Notes under the pieces: generated by a model | Databases searched by the model: none | What the model was told of the DNA's origin: nothing | What the model saw: only the letters and a program-made list of their open reading frames with translations | Part shown: positions 52,236-61,553 of the stretch, one piece after another | How the letters are laid out: each line of letters starts with the position of its first letter | Numbering within the stretch: the stretch's first letter is position 1 | Program-made: the position numbers and the translations under genes | From: Caldanaerobius fijiensis DSM 17918 | GTDB taxonomy: Bacteria > Bacillota > Thermoanaerobacteria > Thermoanaerobacterales > Caldanaerobiaceae | DNA length: 64,000 bases | Assembly (NCBI RefSeq): GCF_900129075.1 | Contig: NZ_FQVH01000006.1 | Span: forward strand, 30,060-94,059 | Direction: 5' to 3'

Positions 52236-53306
52236 TCATAATACACTTTTAAGAAAATTTAAAAGCATTTGATTCTCATTTCTGAGCTTTATACATACTC
52301 TAAATTGCCTATTATTTAGGTACTTAAATGTCGATGCATCCCTTATGAGCATACCTTTTTTTATGGCATTTTCTGTAATTTCTCTGGCAGAAATGTTGCT
52401 TAATATCTCACATAAAAAGAAATTGCACACAGAATCATATACCTTTAAGTTCCCAATCTTCTTTAGCTCTGCTGCCATAAATCTCCTTTCGGTGTACATA
52501 AAATCCCGTGACCGCCTTATATAGTCCTCATCCCGTAACACAGCTCTTGCAGCCATATCTGCCAACAGATTCACAGACCAGGGATCTTTTTTATCATTTA
52601 TATTCTCAATGAGGTTTAGATTTGATGTCAAGCCATATCCTATTCTTAAGCCCGGAATACCAAAATACTTAGAAAAACCCCTTATTATGAACAAATTCGA
52701 ATATTTATTTATAATACTGGAAGATGAAAATAAACTTATGTCATCAGTAAATTCAACATAAGTTTCATCAACCATCAAAAATGCACCATATTCCATAGCA
52801 ACTTTTGCCAGTTTGTTTATCTCCTGTACAGTGAAAGCTGTTCCTGTAGGATTATCAGGGTTACATACCACAATAATATCTTTTCCTTGTACCATAGAGC
52901 ACAGCTCATTTATATCTCCCTTATAATTAACTTCACGCTTTAAAACATAATGGTCAACCATAGCTCCATTAATAACCAGTTCCCTTTCGTATTCTGAATA
53001 GGCAGGCATAACTACAAGAGCCTTTCGAGGTTTTAAAACCTTTATAAAAAGTGATATGAGTTCTGTAGCACCATTTCCCACTATGATGTTTTTATAGTCC
53101 ACTCCCGTATATTCAGATATAGCCATTCGCAGTTCACGGTATTCTGGATCGGGATAATGAGAAAGTGCATCTATATTTTTAATAATTTCCTGTTTTGCAC
53201 TGTATGGCACCCCCAATGGGTTGACATTGTCACTGTAGTCTATTATAGCATCTATATTTATTCCGTATTGCTCTGCAGCTTTGTAGATATTGCCTCCGTG
53301 TTCCAT
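52236..53306 (-). CDS. CobD-like class I/II aminotransferase
   Basis: 356 residues from the ATG at 53306 (SD GAGGTG). The start MEHGGNIYKAAEQYG with DYSDNVNPLG is typical of threonine-phosphate decarboxylase CobD; the PLP-binding lysine lies in IRGFSKYFGIPGLRIGYG, with NPDNPTGT for substrate binding. Histidinol-phosphate aminotransferases are the nearest alternative. No cobalamin or histidine genes are adjacent, so the assignment rests on the N-terminus. Confidence 0.85.
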   Translation of the reverse strand: MEHGGNIYKAAEQYGINIDAIIDYSDNVNPLGVPYSAKQEIIKNIDALSHYPDPEYRELRMAISEYTGVDYKNIIVGNGATELISLFIKVLKPRKALVVMPAYSEYERELVINGAMVDHYVLKREVNYKGDINELCSMVQGKDIIVVCNPDNPTGTAFTVQEINKLAKVAMEYGAFLMVDETYVEFTDDISLFSSSSIINKYSNLFIIRGFSKYFGIPGLRIGYGLTSNLNLIENINDKKDPWSVNLLADMAARAVLRDEDYIRRSRDFMYTERRFMAAELKKIGNLKVYDSVCNFFLCEILSNISAREITENAIKKGMLIRDASTFKYLNNRQFRVCIKLRNENQMLLNFLKSVL

Positions 53307-53372
53307 TCTCATCACCTCATCGATTTATTATATCATATATTGATTTTTTCTTCCTCATTGAAAGTAATCGCG

Positions 53373-53401
53373 CAAAAAAAGAGCGGGCAATCCGCTCTTT
53401 T
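53373..53401 (-). terminator. Rho-independent terminator of the ROK kinase gene
   Basis: AAGAGCGGATTGCCCGCTCTT forms an 8-9-bp stem with a T7 tail on the minus strand, about 25 nt after the stop. Confidence 0.85.
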
Positions 53402-53426
53402 CTAGCCTTGTACCATTTCTTGTCCT

Positions 53427-54395
53427 TTATTGATTCAAAATCAAAGCCGCTGCACCAAGTACACCAGCATCTTTCCCCAGCTTTGCCCTGACTATCTCCA
53501 CCACTTCAGCATTGGCCTTTAATGCTCTTTTGTCGATCTCTTTCATTATCCTGTCGTACATCATATCCAGATCGTTGGACATACCTCCACCTATTATGAT
53601 GCGGCGTGGATTGAAATTATTTATTATATTAGAAATGCCCACGCCTAAAAGCTCTGCTTCTCGTTCCACCATTTCAAGAGCATACTCATCCCCTTTTCTT
53701 GCTGCATCAAAAACGATCTTCGCATCGATTTTCTCCAGATCACCGTTTACCATATCCAGTATCAAAGATTTTCTTCTACCATGTTTAAGGCCATCAATTG
53801 CAAATTTTGTAAAAGCAGTACCCGATGCTAAAGCCTCCCAGCAGCCATAATTGCCACAACCACACTGAGGTCCGTGCATATCTATAGTCGTATGACCCAG
53901 TTCAGCTCCATTAGAGTTCTCACCGTGGAACAGCTTGCCTTCAATAAAAGCTCCTCCGCCAATACCCGTACTTACAGTGATATACACAAAGTTCTTCACA
54001 CCCTTACCTGCACCAAAGGTCCCTTCTCCAACAGCAGCAGCATTAGCATCATTATCCACCTTTATAGGAACATTGAATTCCTCCTGTACTTTATCCTTCA
54101 ACGGTATATTTATCCATCCAGGAAGATTGGGAGTAAATTTTATAACCCCGGTCTCAGCATCCAGTGGGCCCGGAGAACCTATTCCGATTCCTTCTAAATC
54201 ATCCACGGTTGCTCCTACCTCATCCATGACCTGGTGTATGGTATCCTTTATTTTTTGTATTACCGCATCAGGTCCCTTTTGTGCATCTGTAGGCACATTT
54301 GCTCTTGCCAGTATCTCACCGCTCTTATTTATAATAACAGTGCTTAATTTAGTACCTCCAAGATCAACACCAACTATGTACTTTTTATCCGACAT
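53427..54395 (-). CDS. glcK: ROK-family glucokinase
   Basis: 322 residues. ATP-binding VGVDLGGTKLSTVI, catalytic-Asp region VDNDANAAAVGE, the zinc-binding ROK motif CGCGNYGCWEALASG (about 176) and IIIGGGMSN at the end. It phosphorylates glucose, perhaps released by the GH3 enzyme. It has its own promoter and terminator. Confidence 0.93.
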   Translation of the reverse strand: MSDKKYIVGVDLGGTKLSTVIINKSGEILARANVPTDAQKGPDAVIQKIKDTIHQVMDEVGATVDDLEGIGIGSPGPLDAETGVIKFTPNLPGWINIPLKDKVQEEFNVPIKVDNDANAAAVGEGTFGAGKGVKNFVYITVSTGIGGGAFIEGKLFHGENSNGAELGHTTIDMHGPQCGCGNYGCWEALASGTAFTKFAIDGLKHGRRKSLILDMVNGDLEKIDAKIVFDAARKGDEYALEMVEREAELLGVGISNIINNFNPRRIIIGGGMSNDLDMMYDRIMKEIDKRALKANAEVVEIVRAKLGKDAGVLGAAALILNQ

Positions 54396-54482
54396 ATAAC
54401 CACCCTTTCAAAAATAATATGAATACAAAATTAAAAAACGTTTAACTTTTCCCCAGCTAAAAAACCGGAGGTTTTCAAAAAC

Positions 54483-54510
54483 ATTATAGCAAATCCGCTA
54501 TAAAAAGCAA
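54483..54510 (-). promoter_or_regulatory. Extended -10 promoter of glcK
   Basis: TTGCTT (54510-54505), a 16-bp spacer and TGCTATAAT (hexamer 54488-54483) on the minus strand. The leader contains AAAACC-TCC-GGTTTTTT, a small hairpin that could attenuate transcription. Confidence 0.65.
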
Positions 54511-54566
54511 CCAGCTTTCATCTTTTGTCTACATCGGCAACCATTTGTAACCCTTGCCCGGGCAAA

Positions 54567-54603
54567 TAAAAAGGTACACGATGTTTTCGTGTACCTTTTT
54601 TCT
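54567..54603 (-). terminator. Rho-independent terminator of the sugar-ABC ATPase gene
   Basis: AAAGGTACACG / CGTGTACCTTT (11 bp) with a 7-nt loop and T tail on the minus strand, starting at the stop codon. Confidence 0.88.
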
Positions 54604-55717
54604 ATTTATTTAGTATTGTCTGCTCGGTTTCTTTGTCGAAGAGGTGAATTTTGTTCACGTCAAAACCAACTTTAATCAAATCTCCCTCTCTGGCGCTGCT
54701 CCTGGGATCAACCCTGGCTGTCAGCTGATGGCCTTTTACGTTTAAGTACAGGAATGTCTCAGCTCCCATCAATTCCACGACCTCAACCTTTGCATCTATA
54801 GCGGCCTCAGGATATGCTTCCAGGAACATCTCTTCATCGTGTATATCCTCAGGCCTTATGCCTAACGTCACTTCTTTTCCAATATACGATTTATCTTTTA
54901 ATTTTTTAACTTTGCCATCAGGTATTTTTATGGAAAATCCAGCAAATTCAGCGTAAATAGCACCGTCTTTTTCTACTAATCTGGCGTCAATAAAGTTCAT
55001 CTCAGGGCTTCCTATAAAACCTGCCACAAACTTATTTACTGGATAGTCGTACAATTCCTGTGGGCCTGCAACCTGCTGAATCACGCCATCTTTCATCACG
55101 ACGATTCTGTCACCCATGGTCATAGCCTCAGTTTGATCGTGGGTGACATAAATAAACGTCGTCTGCAATCTCTCATGCAATTTGCTAAGCTCTGTCCTCA
55201 TCTGAACTCTCAACTTGGCATCAAGATTTGACAAGGGCTCATCCATCAAAAATACTTTGGGTTCTCTTACAATTGCACGTCCCAGAGCGACCCTCTGCCG
55301 TTGTCCTCCTGATAAGGCCTTGGGTTTTCTATCCAGTAAGTGCTCTATGTCCAATATTCTGGCTGCTTCTTTTACCCTCTTATCAATTTCTGCCCTGGGC
55401 ATCTTTCTCAGCTTGAGGCCAAAGGCCATGTTATCATACACAGTCATATGGGGATATAATGCGTAGTTCTGGAATACCATCGCTATATCCCTATCTTTAG
55501 GCGGCACATCATTTACCAGTCTATCGCCTATGTACAATTCCCCTTCAGTTATCTCTTCAAGGCCTGCAACCATTCTCAAGGTGGTCGATTTGCCACAACC
55601 CGATGGGCCAACCAGGACGATAAATTCCCTATCAGCTATGTCCAGGTTAAAATCCTTTACAGCCACAACACCACCCTGATATACCTTCGTCACACCTTTT
55701 AATACAACGCTTGCCAT
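54602..55717 (-). CDS. Sugar ABC transporter ATPase (MsmK/UgpC type)
   Basis: 371 residues. ABC domain with Walker A GPSGCGKST, signature LSGGQRQRVALGRA and Walker B VFLMDEPLSNLDAKLR; a C-terminal MalK-like regulatory TOBE domain (about 240-365). Stand-alone MsmK-type ATPases energise several carbohydrate importers whose permeases are encoded elsewhere, and none are here. SD GGGGGAAAG precedes the ATG. Confidence 0.93.
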   Translation of the reverse strand: MASVVLKGVTKVYQGGVVAVKDFNLDIADREFIVLVGPSGCGKSTTLRMVAGLEEITEGELYIGDRLVNDVPPKDRDIAMVFQNYALYPHMTVYDNMAFGLKLRKMPRAEIDKRVKEAARILDIEHLLDRKPKALSGGQRQRVALGRAIVREPKVFLMDEPLSNLDAKLRVQMRTELSKLHERLQTTFIYVTHDQTEAMTMGDRIVVMKDGVIQQVAGPQELYDYPVNKFVAGFIGSPEMNFIDARLVEKDGAIYAEFAGFSIKIPDGKVKKLKDKSYIGKEVTLGIRPEDIHDEEMFLEAYPEAAIDAKVEVVELMGAETFLYLNVKGHQLTARVDPRSSAREGDLIKVGFDVNKIHLFDKETEQTILNK

Positions 55718-55802
55718 CCACTTTCCCCCTTTCCTCTTTTTCGATATCAGTTGTTTTAGTATAATTTTATTATTTTTTATATAAATTTAATATTGACGTT
55801 AT

Positions 55803-55839
55803 AACTAAAATTTTGAATACGTTTTTATTTATTTTAGTT
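55803..55839. repeat. 9-bp inverted repeat in the ABC ATPase upstream region
   Basis: AACTAAAAT (55803-55811) and ATTTTAGTT (55831-55839) separated by 19 bp, about 90-120 bp before the ATPase start. Symmetry and position fit an operator, but the AT-rich setting makes chance occurrence possible. Confidence 0.4.
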
Positions 55840-55864
55840 GTAACATATTTGTAGCATAAACCAG

Positions 55865-55896
55865 AAAAAGCCTGGCAATCTATTACCAGGCCTTTT
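55865..55896 (-). terminator. Rho-independent terminator of thrS
   Basis: AAAGGCCTGG pairs with CCAGGCTTTTT on the minus strand with a 10-nt loop, 12 nt after the thrS stop. Confidence 0.85.
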
Positions 55897-55907
55897 GCAA
55901 AAAAACA

Positions 55908-57812
55908 TCAGATTTTTTTGGTTATTTCATCCTTTATTTTTGCGATAAAATCATCCAACGCCATCGAGCCAATGTCTCCTTCTTTTCTAGACCTTACAGA
56001 AATTGTACCGTTTTCGACCTCGTTATCGCCTATTATGAGCATGTACGGTATTTTCTGAATCTGAGCTTCCCGTATCTTATAGCCTATCTTTTCATTTCGC
56101 TTATCAGTTTCAACCCTTACGTCCATTCCTTTAAGTGTATCATTCACCTTTTCAGCATATTCAAAGTGCCTGTCAGCTATAGGCAGTATCCTCACTTGTA
56201 CAGGGGCAAGCCATGTAGGAAATGCACCAGCGTAGTGCTCTGTAAGTATTCCTATAAATCTTTCAATGCTGCCGTAAATAACCCTGTGGAGCATTACAGG
56301 CCTGTGCTTTTCGCCATCCTGCCCTATATACGTAAGGTCAAAACGTTCGGGCATCTGAAAATCCAGCTGTATCGTGCCGCATTGCCATGTTCTCCCTATA
56401 CTATCTTTTAAATGAAAGTCAATCTTAGGACCATAAAAGGCTCCATCGCCTTCATTTACTTTAAAAGGTATGCCCTTTGCATTCAAAGCATCTATCAGCG
56501 CATTTGTAGCCATCTCCCACTGTTCATCCGTACCCATGGAATTCTCTGGCCTTGTAGAGAGTTCCACATTATAATTGAATCCAAAGAGCGAGTAAACATA
56601 ATCAACGAAATCTATGACGCCAATAATCTCACTCTTTACCTGATCTGGCATCATGAATATATGGGCATCGTCCTGTGTAAAATATCTTACTCTCATCAAT
56701 CCATGTAAAACTCCTGATTTTTCATGCCTATGCACAATGCCAAGCTCGCACAACCTCAAAGGCAAATCCCTGTAGCTGTGCATAGACGTCTTATAGACGA
56801 GCATGGCACCAGGGCAATTCATCGGCTTTATAGCGTAGTTCTGACCGTCTATTTTAGTAAAGTACATATTTTCTTTATAATGGTCCCAATGCCCCGACCT
56901 GTGCCAGAGCTCTTCGTTGAGGATAATCGGCGTTTTTATCTCAAGATAACCTCTTTTTACGTGTTCACGCCTCCAAAAATCCTCGAGTATGTTCCGTATA
57001 ATCATACCTTTTGGATGTAAAAATGGAAAGCCTGGCCCCTCTTCTTGTATACTAAAGAGATCCAGTTCTTTTCCCAATTTTCTGTGGTCTCTCTTCTTCG
57101 CCTCTTCCAGCATATTCAGGTATTCATCCAGTTTTGACTTTTTGTCAAAGGATGTGCCATATATCCTCTGAAGCATTTTGTTGCGCTCATCGCCCCTCCA
57201 GTAAGCTCCCGCTACTGATAAGAGCTTTATAGCCTTTACATAACCCGTTGACGGCAAGTGTGGCCCTGCACACAAATCCACAAATTCTCCTTGTTTGTAA
57301 AAAGAAATCGTAGCATCTTCAGGGAGGTTTTCTATCAGTTCTACCTTATATGGCTCATTCCTACTTTTCATAAGCGCAATGGCTTCAGAGCGGCTTAATT
57401 CAAACCTCTCGATTTTGTAATCCTCTTTTATGATCTTATGCATCTCCTCTTCAAGCCTTTGAAAGTCATCAGGCGTAAAAGCATGATCGATATCAAAATC
57501 ATAGTAAAATCCGTTTTCTATAGCAGGCCCTATAGCCAGTTTAGCCTCAGGAAATATCCGCTTTACGGCCTGCGCCAGTATATGTGAGGATGTATGCCTA
57601 AAAATGTCCATCCCTTCCTGGTCATCAAAGGTCAAAAATTCCACCGTCGTATCTTCATTTAATGGAGTAGACAAATCCTTGACAATTCCATTAACCCTTG
57701 CCCCTAAAACTTTTTTGGCTAAAGCTGGACTTATAGATAAGGCAATATCTTTAAGCGTTACGCCATTGTCAAATTGCCTTACCGACCCATCTTTAAGTCT
57801 AACATTGATCAT
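55908..57812 (-). CDS. thrS: Threonyl-tRNA synthetase
   Basis: 634 residues from the ATG at 57812 (SD AGGAGGT). TGS domain (1-62), editing domain ([16 protein letters not shown]; the zinc-like HxxxH), catalytic class II core with motif 2 [14 protein letters not shown] and motif 3 [18 protein letters not shown], and anticodon-binding C-terminus. Its leader is a Thr-specific T-box. The downstream neighbour order ytxC-DUF445-thrS resembles Bacillus ytxC-thrS. Confidence 0.97.
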   Translation of the reverse strand: MINVRLKDGSVRQFDNGVTLKDIALSISPALAKKVLGARVNGIVKDLSTPLNEDTTVEFLTFDDQEGMDIFRHTSSHILAQAVKRIFPEAKLAIGPAIENGFYYDFDIDHAFTPDDFQRLEEEMHKIIKEDYKIERFELSRSEAIALMKSRNEPYKVELIENLPEDATISFYKQGEFVDLCAGPHLPSTGYVKAIKLLSVAGAYWRGDERNKMLQRIYGTSFDKKSKLDEYLNMLEEAKKRDHRKLGKELDLFSIQEEGPGFPFLHPKGMIIRNILEDFWRREHVKRGYLEIKTPIILNEELWHRSGHWDHYKENMYFTKIDGQNYAIKPMNCPGAMLVYKTSMHSYRDLPLRLCELGIVHRHEKSGVLHGLMRVRYFTQDDAHIFMMPDQVKSEIIGVIDFVDYVYSLFGFNYNVELSTRPENSMGTDEQWEMATNALIDALNAKGIPFKVNEGDGAFYGPKIDFHLKDSIGRTWQCGTIQLDFQMPERFDLTYIGQDGEKHRPVMLHRVIYGSIERFIGILTEHYAGAFPTWLAPVQVRILPIADRHFEYAEKVNDTLKGMDVRVETDKRNEKIGYKIREAQIQKIPYMLIIGDNEVENGTISVRSRKEGDIGSMALDDFIAKIKDEITKKI

Positions 57813-57835
57813 CAAAACATACCTCCTATCGCAAT

Positions 57836-58065
57836 TTATTAAAAAACCCTCCCGTCCTCAAAGGGACGAGAGGGCCCGTGGTTCCACCCTAATTGGTACT
57901 CAAAGATTATAACGGCATCACCGGCGCAGCTTACTACATACTTCAGCCTGCAGCTCAGGGGTGGTCTTTCACGCATCCGATGTCTAGAAAAGCTTTCAGC
58001 CCTCGACTTTTCCTCTCTTTAGACCTGCGATGCGCTACTCTCCCCATCATTGCTTTTCAATGTAA
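57836..58065 (-). promoter_or_regulatory. T-box leader of thrS (threonine specifier ACC)
   Basis: On the minus strand: stem I with the AGAGTA loop-E motif opposite GAAAGACCA, flanked by GCATC/GATGC and GTCTA/TAGAC stems; specifier ACC at 57,965-57,963; then the T-box AGGGTGGAACCACGGG (57,890-57,875), and a terminator GGGCCCTCTCGTCCC pairing with GGACGGGAGGG followed by T6 (57,877-57,842). Uncharged tRNA-Thr would favour the antiterminator and raise thrS expression. Confidence 0.95.
57963..57965 (-). promoter_or_regulatory. T-box specifier codon ACC
   Basis: In the bulge opposite the AGAGTA motif of stem I the sequence GAAAG-ACC-ACCCC places ACC, a threonine codon, in the specifier position, in agreement with the downstream thrS gene. 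Confidence 0.8.
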
Positions 58066-58078
58066 ATTTCATAACATA

Positions 58079-58107
58079 ATTATAAAGCATTTATACAATA
58101 AAAGCAA
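58079..58107 (-). promoter_or_regulatory. Promoter of thrS
   Basis: TTGCTT (58107-58102), a 17-bp spacer and TATAAT (58084-58079) on the minus strand. It begins 5 bp after the stop codon of the DUF445 gene. Confidence 0.8.
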
Positions 58108-58111
58108 CACT

Positions 58112-58711
58112 TTAAAAATAGCTTACTATTACAGCCTGTATAAATCCTATGATAAGTCCAAGTATACCGCCCAGTATAATTATACCTTTTAACTCTTTAT
58201 TTGCTACTTTTATTATAAGCTCTTCCAACTTCTTTATATCAAATTGGTTTATCTTTTCTTCAACCATACTTGCTACATTTATACCCTGCCCTATTTTCTT
58301 AAAGAAATTCTCATTTAAATCATCTATAAATTTATCAAATTCAGCATCTACAATATCATCGATGTATCTTAATACCATCGGCTTAAAAGCCGACAATATA
58401 CCTGGCAACTTCTCTGAAACAATCCTGGATATCTTAAATTTAATCTGCCTTATGATCTCATCTCTTTGCTGATTTTCAATAAACTTGTCCAGAATCTCTT
58501 CAATAGAAACCAATTCCTCCTGCACTACCTCACCAATTTTTTTTGCCAGCTCTGCCCTCCTTTTAGGTATTAAACCTATTACCTGATAGTTAAGAAGCGG
58601 AATTGTTACCGGTCTCAAAGGTCGAAAAAGCATCTCAATAGCAAGATAATTAGTGAACCACCCTATTAATGCACCTATCACTGTCATAAAAATTATCTGA
58701 TATATTGTCAT
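58112..58711 (-). CDS. DUF445-family membrane protein
   Basis: 199 residues. Hydrophobic segments at both ends (IIFMTVIGALIGWFTNYLAI and GIIILGGILGLIIGFIQAVI) flank a helical region. The family (YheB-like) has the N-terminal motif TNYLAIEMLFRPLRP seen here. Function unknown. It lies between ytxC and thrS. Confidence 0.88.
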   Translation of the reverse strand: MTIYQIIFMTVIGALIGWFTNYLAIEMLFRPLRPVTIPLLNYQVIGLIPKRRAELAKKIGEVVQEELVSIEEILDKFIENQQRDEIIRQIKFKISRIVSEKLPGILSAFKPMVLRYIDDIVDAEFDKFIDDLNENFFKKIGQGINVASMVEEKINQFDIKKLEELIIKVANKELKGIIILGGILGLIIGFIQAVIVSYF

Positions 58712-58742
58712 AAATTTTGCACCTCAGTATTAAGTATACCAT

Positions 58743-58772
58743 ATAAAAAAACTTCAGCCAATATGACTGAAA
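58743..58772 (-). terminator. Rho-independent terminator of ytxC
   Basis: TTTCAGTC and GGCTGAA pair around a short loop, followed by T7 on the minus strand, directly after the ytxC stop. Confidence 0.8.
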
Positions 58773-59648
58773 TTATTTTTTACATATGTTATTAGCCTCT
58801 TTGCATATATCACAGCCGGTGCAGATGTTTATCTTATTGCTAAAAATATTCTTTAACGTGTTCATAAAATTATGGTTATTAAACGTTTCTGAACAATGAA
58901 AATATATTTTACCCGGTGCTATAGTTATCAGCGAGCTTATAAGTACATCTTCGCCGTTTGATTCTCTGTCCAGATAGCCACGGCTTTCTATCAAACTGTC
59001 GTGAATTTCTTTATAGCTATTATCAAGCAACACATAGTGCATATCATCACTGACTAAAACATGTACGGCATCATATTGTGGTTCCTGTAATTCTGCAAAA
59101 TATTTTAATATTTTAATAAACTCATTATATTCCTTTTCTACCAGATAATCGTCAACAGCCTTATCTACAACATCATAAAGACCATTTATATAATCTTTGA
59201 GCCTAAAATTAATGAAACCCTCTAAATTCAATATATCATTGGTCTTGAGATATTCCAGCATAGCATTTACAATCTGAGCTTTTTTGCTGATCCAATAAAA
59301 ATCAACGTCATCTTCATTTAATATATTGTACACGTTCTTTAATATATTAAATCTTTCTTCCGATGAGAAATAATTATAATTCTTATAGATTATTCTATCA
59401 ATAAATTTTATCTCCCAATGCTTCATAATTATATCTGCTAATATATTAGCCATGTACTGTTTTAGTATATCATATTTGTAATCACTTTTTTCTTTTAATT
59501 GGCACTCAAATAGTACATTTTCACCAACCTCAGTCTTGGTATAATCCATATTAAGTCCTCTTTTCTTTAACATATCCATCTCTGCTACAAAGCTATCTAT
59601 AACAGGCAAAGCGTCTTTAGAAATCGTCACGGTCAAAACATTATACAA
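58773..59648 (-). CDS. ytxC: Putative sporulation protein YtxC
   Basis: 291 residues starting at TTG (SD AAGGAAGTG). All-helical core (FIDRIIYKNYNYFSSEERFNIL, FINFRLKDYINGLYDVVDKAVDDYLVEKEYNEF) matches the YtxC family, encoded near thrS in Bacillus. The C-terminus carries a cysteine cluster (YFHCSE and NICTGCDICKEANNICKK) that could bind a metal. Function in sporulation is inferred from the family. Confidence 0.88.
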   Translation of the reverse strand: MYNVLTVTISKDALPVIDSFVAEMDMLKKRGLNMDYTKTEVGENVLFECQLKEKSDYKYDILKQYMANILADIIMKHWEIKFIDRIIYKNYNYFSSEERFNILKNVYNILNEDDVDFYWISKKAQIVNAMLEYLKTNDILNLEGFINFRLKDYINGLYDVVDKAVDDYLVEKEYNEFIKILKYFAELQEPQYDAVHVLVSDDMHYVLLDNSYKEIHDSLIESRGYLDRESNGEDVLISSLITIAPGKIYFHCSETFNNHNFMNTLKNIFSNKINICTGCDICKEANNICKK

Positions 59649-59706
59649 TCTCTATCACTTCCTTTCATGATTAGTATGTGTTTGAGAATCCTTTATATTC
59701 TCTTCT

Positions 59707-60459
59707 CTATGGCCATTCCATTAGTGGAATAATAGAACCTATGTCTGTTATTTCATCGCAAACCAGATTCACGACACTTATGCCGTTATTATCTAGATAA
59801 TCTAAAATTTCATCTTTATATTTATAAAACTGTATATTTCCAGCAACAGCCAATTCACTTTTTGATATAAGACCAGTGGCTCCTCCAATAAATCCATAAT
59901 TCAATTCATGCAGCTTTATATTTCCCGGTGGTACCAACAAAGCCTCTATACCATGTTCTCTTGCTTTATTAGCAATACCCACATCTTGGGTAATAATAGC
60001 CTTTTCATTCACAATGCATATCGAACACTTTGCATAGCCTTGCTTTATATCGATAAGTTTAACACCTCGTTTTTTTAATTCATTTAATAAAACTTTATCT
60101 GTATATCTTATATTATGAAAAGCCACATCCCCAATTCTCGCTACATTATATGCTATATCACCGGGATAGTTTCTATATAAAGGTGTTTCTCCTTTAATGA
60201 TATTAAATCCATAACCCTCCAGCTGCCATAAAAAATTCTTATCCACGTCTGGAGCAACAACAATATCTTCTCCTCCAAGATGATGTAATATCATATCGGG
60301 ATGATATGATACTGCATTATACAGAATTGGATGCCTTACTGTATATATAACATCAATACCCATTTTCTCCAATGCCATACCTATGTTTTTTGCTCTTCCG
60401 TCAATTACAGCTAATTTTACCTTCCCTTGAGGCAAATTAGGATTTGATATATATGCCAT
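59707..60459 (-). CDS. DUF6873-like GME-fold protein
   Basis: 250 residues from the ATG at 60459 (SD AAAGGGGAG); the frame extends 12 codons further. Conserved-looking segments are YPGDIAYNVARIGDVAFHN, GYAKCSICIVNEKAIITQD and HELNYGFIGGATGLI. The repeating beta-alpha pattern suggests a guanidino-group-modifying-enzyme (pentein) fold, but I see no clear Cys-His-Glu triad, so it may not be an enzyme. Family name is from memory. Confidence 0.7.
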   Translation of the reverse strand: MAYISNPNLPQGKVKLAVIDGRAKNIGMALEKMGIDVIYTVRHPILYNAVSYHPDMILHHLGGEDIVVAPDVDKNFLWQLEGYGFNIIKGETPLYRNYPGDIAYNVARIGDVAFHNIRYTDKVLLNELKKRGVKLIDIKQGYAKCSICIVNEKAIITQDVGIANKAREHGIEALLVPPGNIKLHELNYGFIGGATGLISKSELAVAGNIQFYKYKDEILDYLDNNGISVVNLVCDEITDIGSIIPLMEWP

Positions 60460-60552
60460 ATATATTTTCTCCCCTTTACTCAACTTTTGGGCCAATCGTC
60501 AATAAATTTTTGTATTAAAATCAAAATTAATGAAAAATTAATATTTAGGTAA

Positions 60553-60582
60553 TTGTACCCTCTCCATGTTCAATTGTATAAT
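60553..60582 (+). promoter_or_regulatory. Possible promoter of the plus-strand envelope operon
   Basis: TTGTAC (60553-60558), an 18-bp spacer and TATAAT (60577-60582); the -35 is weak. About 48 nt before the deacetylase start. Confidence 0.45.
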
Positions 60583-60629
60583 ATATTTCGAGATTATTAT
60601 ACCTGAATTTTAAAGGTGGTTATATAATT

Positions 60630-61532
60630 ATGGTTAAATTCAAAAAAATTGCTTCATTAGCGATCATTGCTCTCTTTATACTAATGGGCACAAAAAGTTT
60701 TGTGCGACCTATAAAACAGATTAAAAAGGTACCATTACACAAACCAGAGTCATACGCTACAAGGGTCCCCGTTTTAACTTACCACGACTTTGTCCTGGGC
60801 AACCAGGAGCACAAATATGCAAGGAACGATAGCGTATTGCCTATTGAGCTTTTTGATGAGGAAATGAGATACTTATATCAAAATGGGTACAAAACTATTA
60901 CTTTGCCTGAGTTAGAAAATTTTGTTAAACACAAATCCCTCTTACCTCTCAAAAGTGTAGCAATCACCATGGATGATGGTTACGAAAGTGACTACAAATT
61001 AGCATACCCTATTTTGAAAAAATATCACTTTAAAGCTACTATTTTTATAATAGGCAAGTATATAAGGCAAGACGGCGTTAAAAGTAAAGGACCATTTCCC
61101 TTTTTGACATATAGCGAAATGAAAAACAGCGAAGATGTTTTTTCTTTCAGTTCTCATACCTTTAATCTACACCGCACCATTGGCCATAAACCAGCACTCG
61201 CTGTAGTAGGAGAAGACCAAATAGTTAATGACCTGGAAATAGAAAAAGACTTTTTGTCACAATTTAATTATGAACCGTATTTTGCTTATCCTTTTGGAGG
61301 TTACAGCGATAAAGTTATACGCGCTTTAAAGAAGGTCGGCATAAGAATGGCTTTTACTACAAAAGAAGGAGACGTGATGCCGGGAGATAACCCATATATG
61401 TTGAGAAGGCATATCATTACACCTGCCGTATCTTTTGATGAATTTAAAGCCATTATGGGAGATACCTCTTACAAAGACCGTTTAAAGATTCGTTTTAATC
61501 ACCTTATTAGGCATGTCCACAAAATTTTGTAG
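60630..61532 (+). CDS. Polysaccharide deacetylase
   Basis: 300 residues with an N-terminal anchor (ASLAIIALFILMGT). NodB domain: VPVLTYHDF start, catalytic TMDDGYESDY (Asp-Asp of the TFDDG motif), FSFSSHTFNLHR with metal His and YFAYPFGGYSD. In contrast to the YlxY homologue at 38.4 kb all catalytic residues are present, so it probably removes acetyl groups from surface glycans. It is followed 21 nt later by a phosphodiester glycosidase gene. SD AAAGGTGG precedes the ATG. Confidence 0.92.
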   Translation: MVKFKKIASLAIIALFILMGTKSFVRPIKQIKKVPLHKPESYATRVPVLTYHDFVLGNQEHKYARNDSVLPIELFDEEMRYLYQNGYKTITLPELENFVKHKSLLPLKSVAITMDDGYESDYKLAYPILKKYHFKATIFIIGKYIRQDGVKSKGPFPFLTYSEMKNSEDVFSFSSHTFNLHRTIGHKPALAVVGEDQIVNDLEIEKDFLSQFNYEPYFAYPFGGYSDKVIRALKKVGIRMAFTTKEGDVMPGDNPYMLRRHIITPAVSFDEFKAIMGDTSYKDRLKIRFNHLIRHVHKIL

Positions 61533-61553
61533 ATCATAATTGGAGAGATATTC

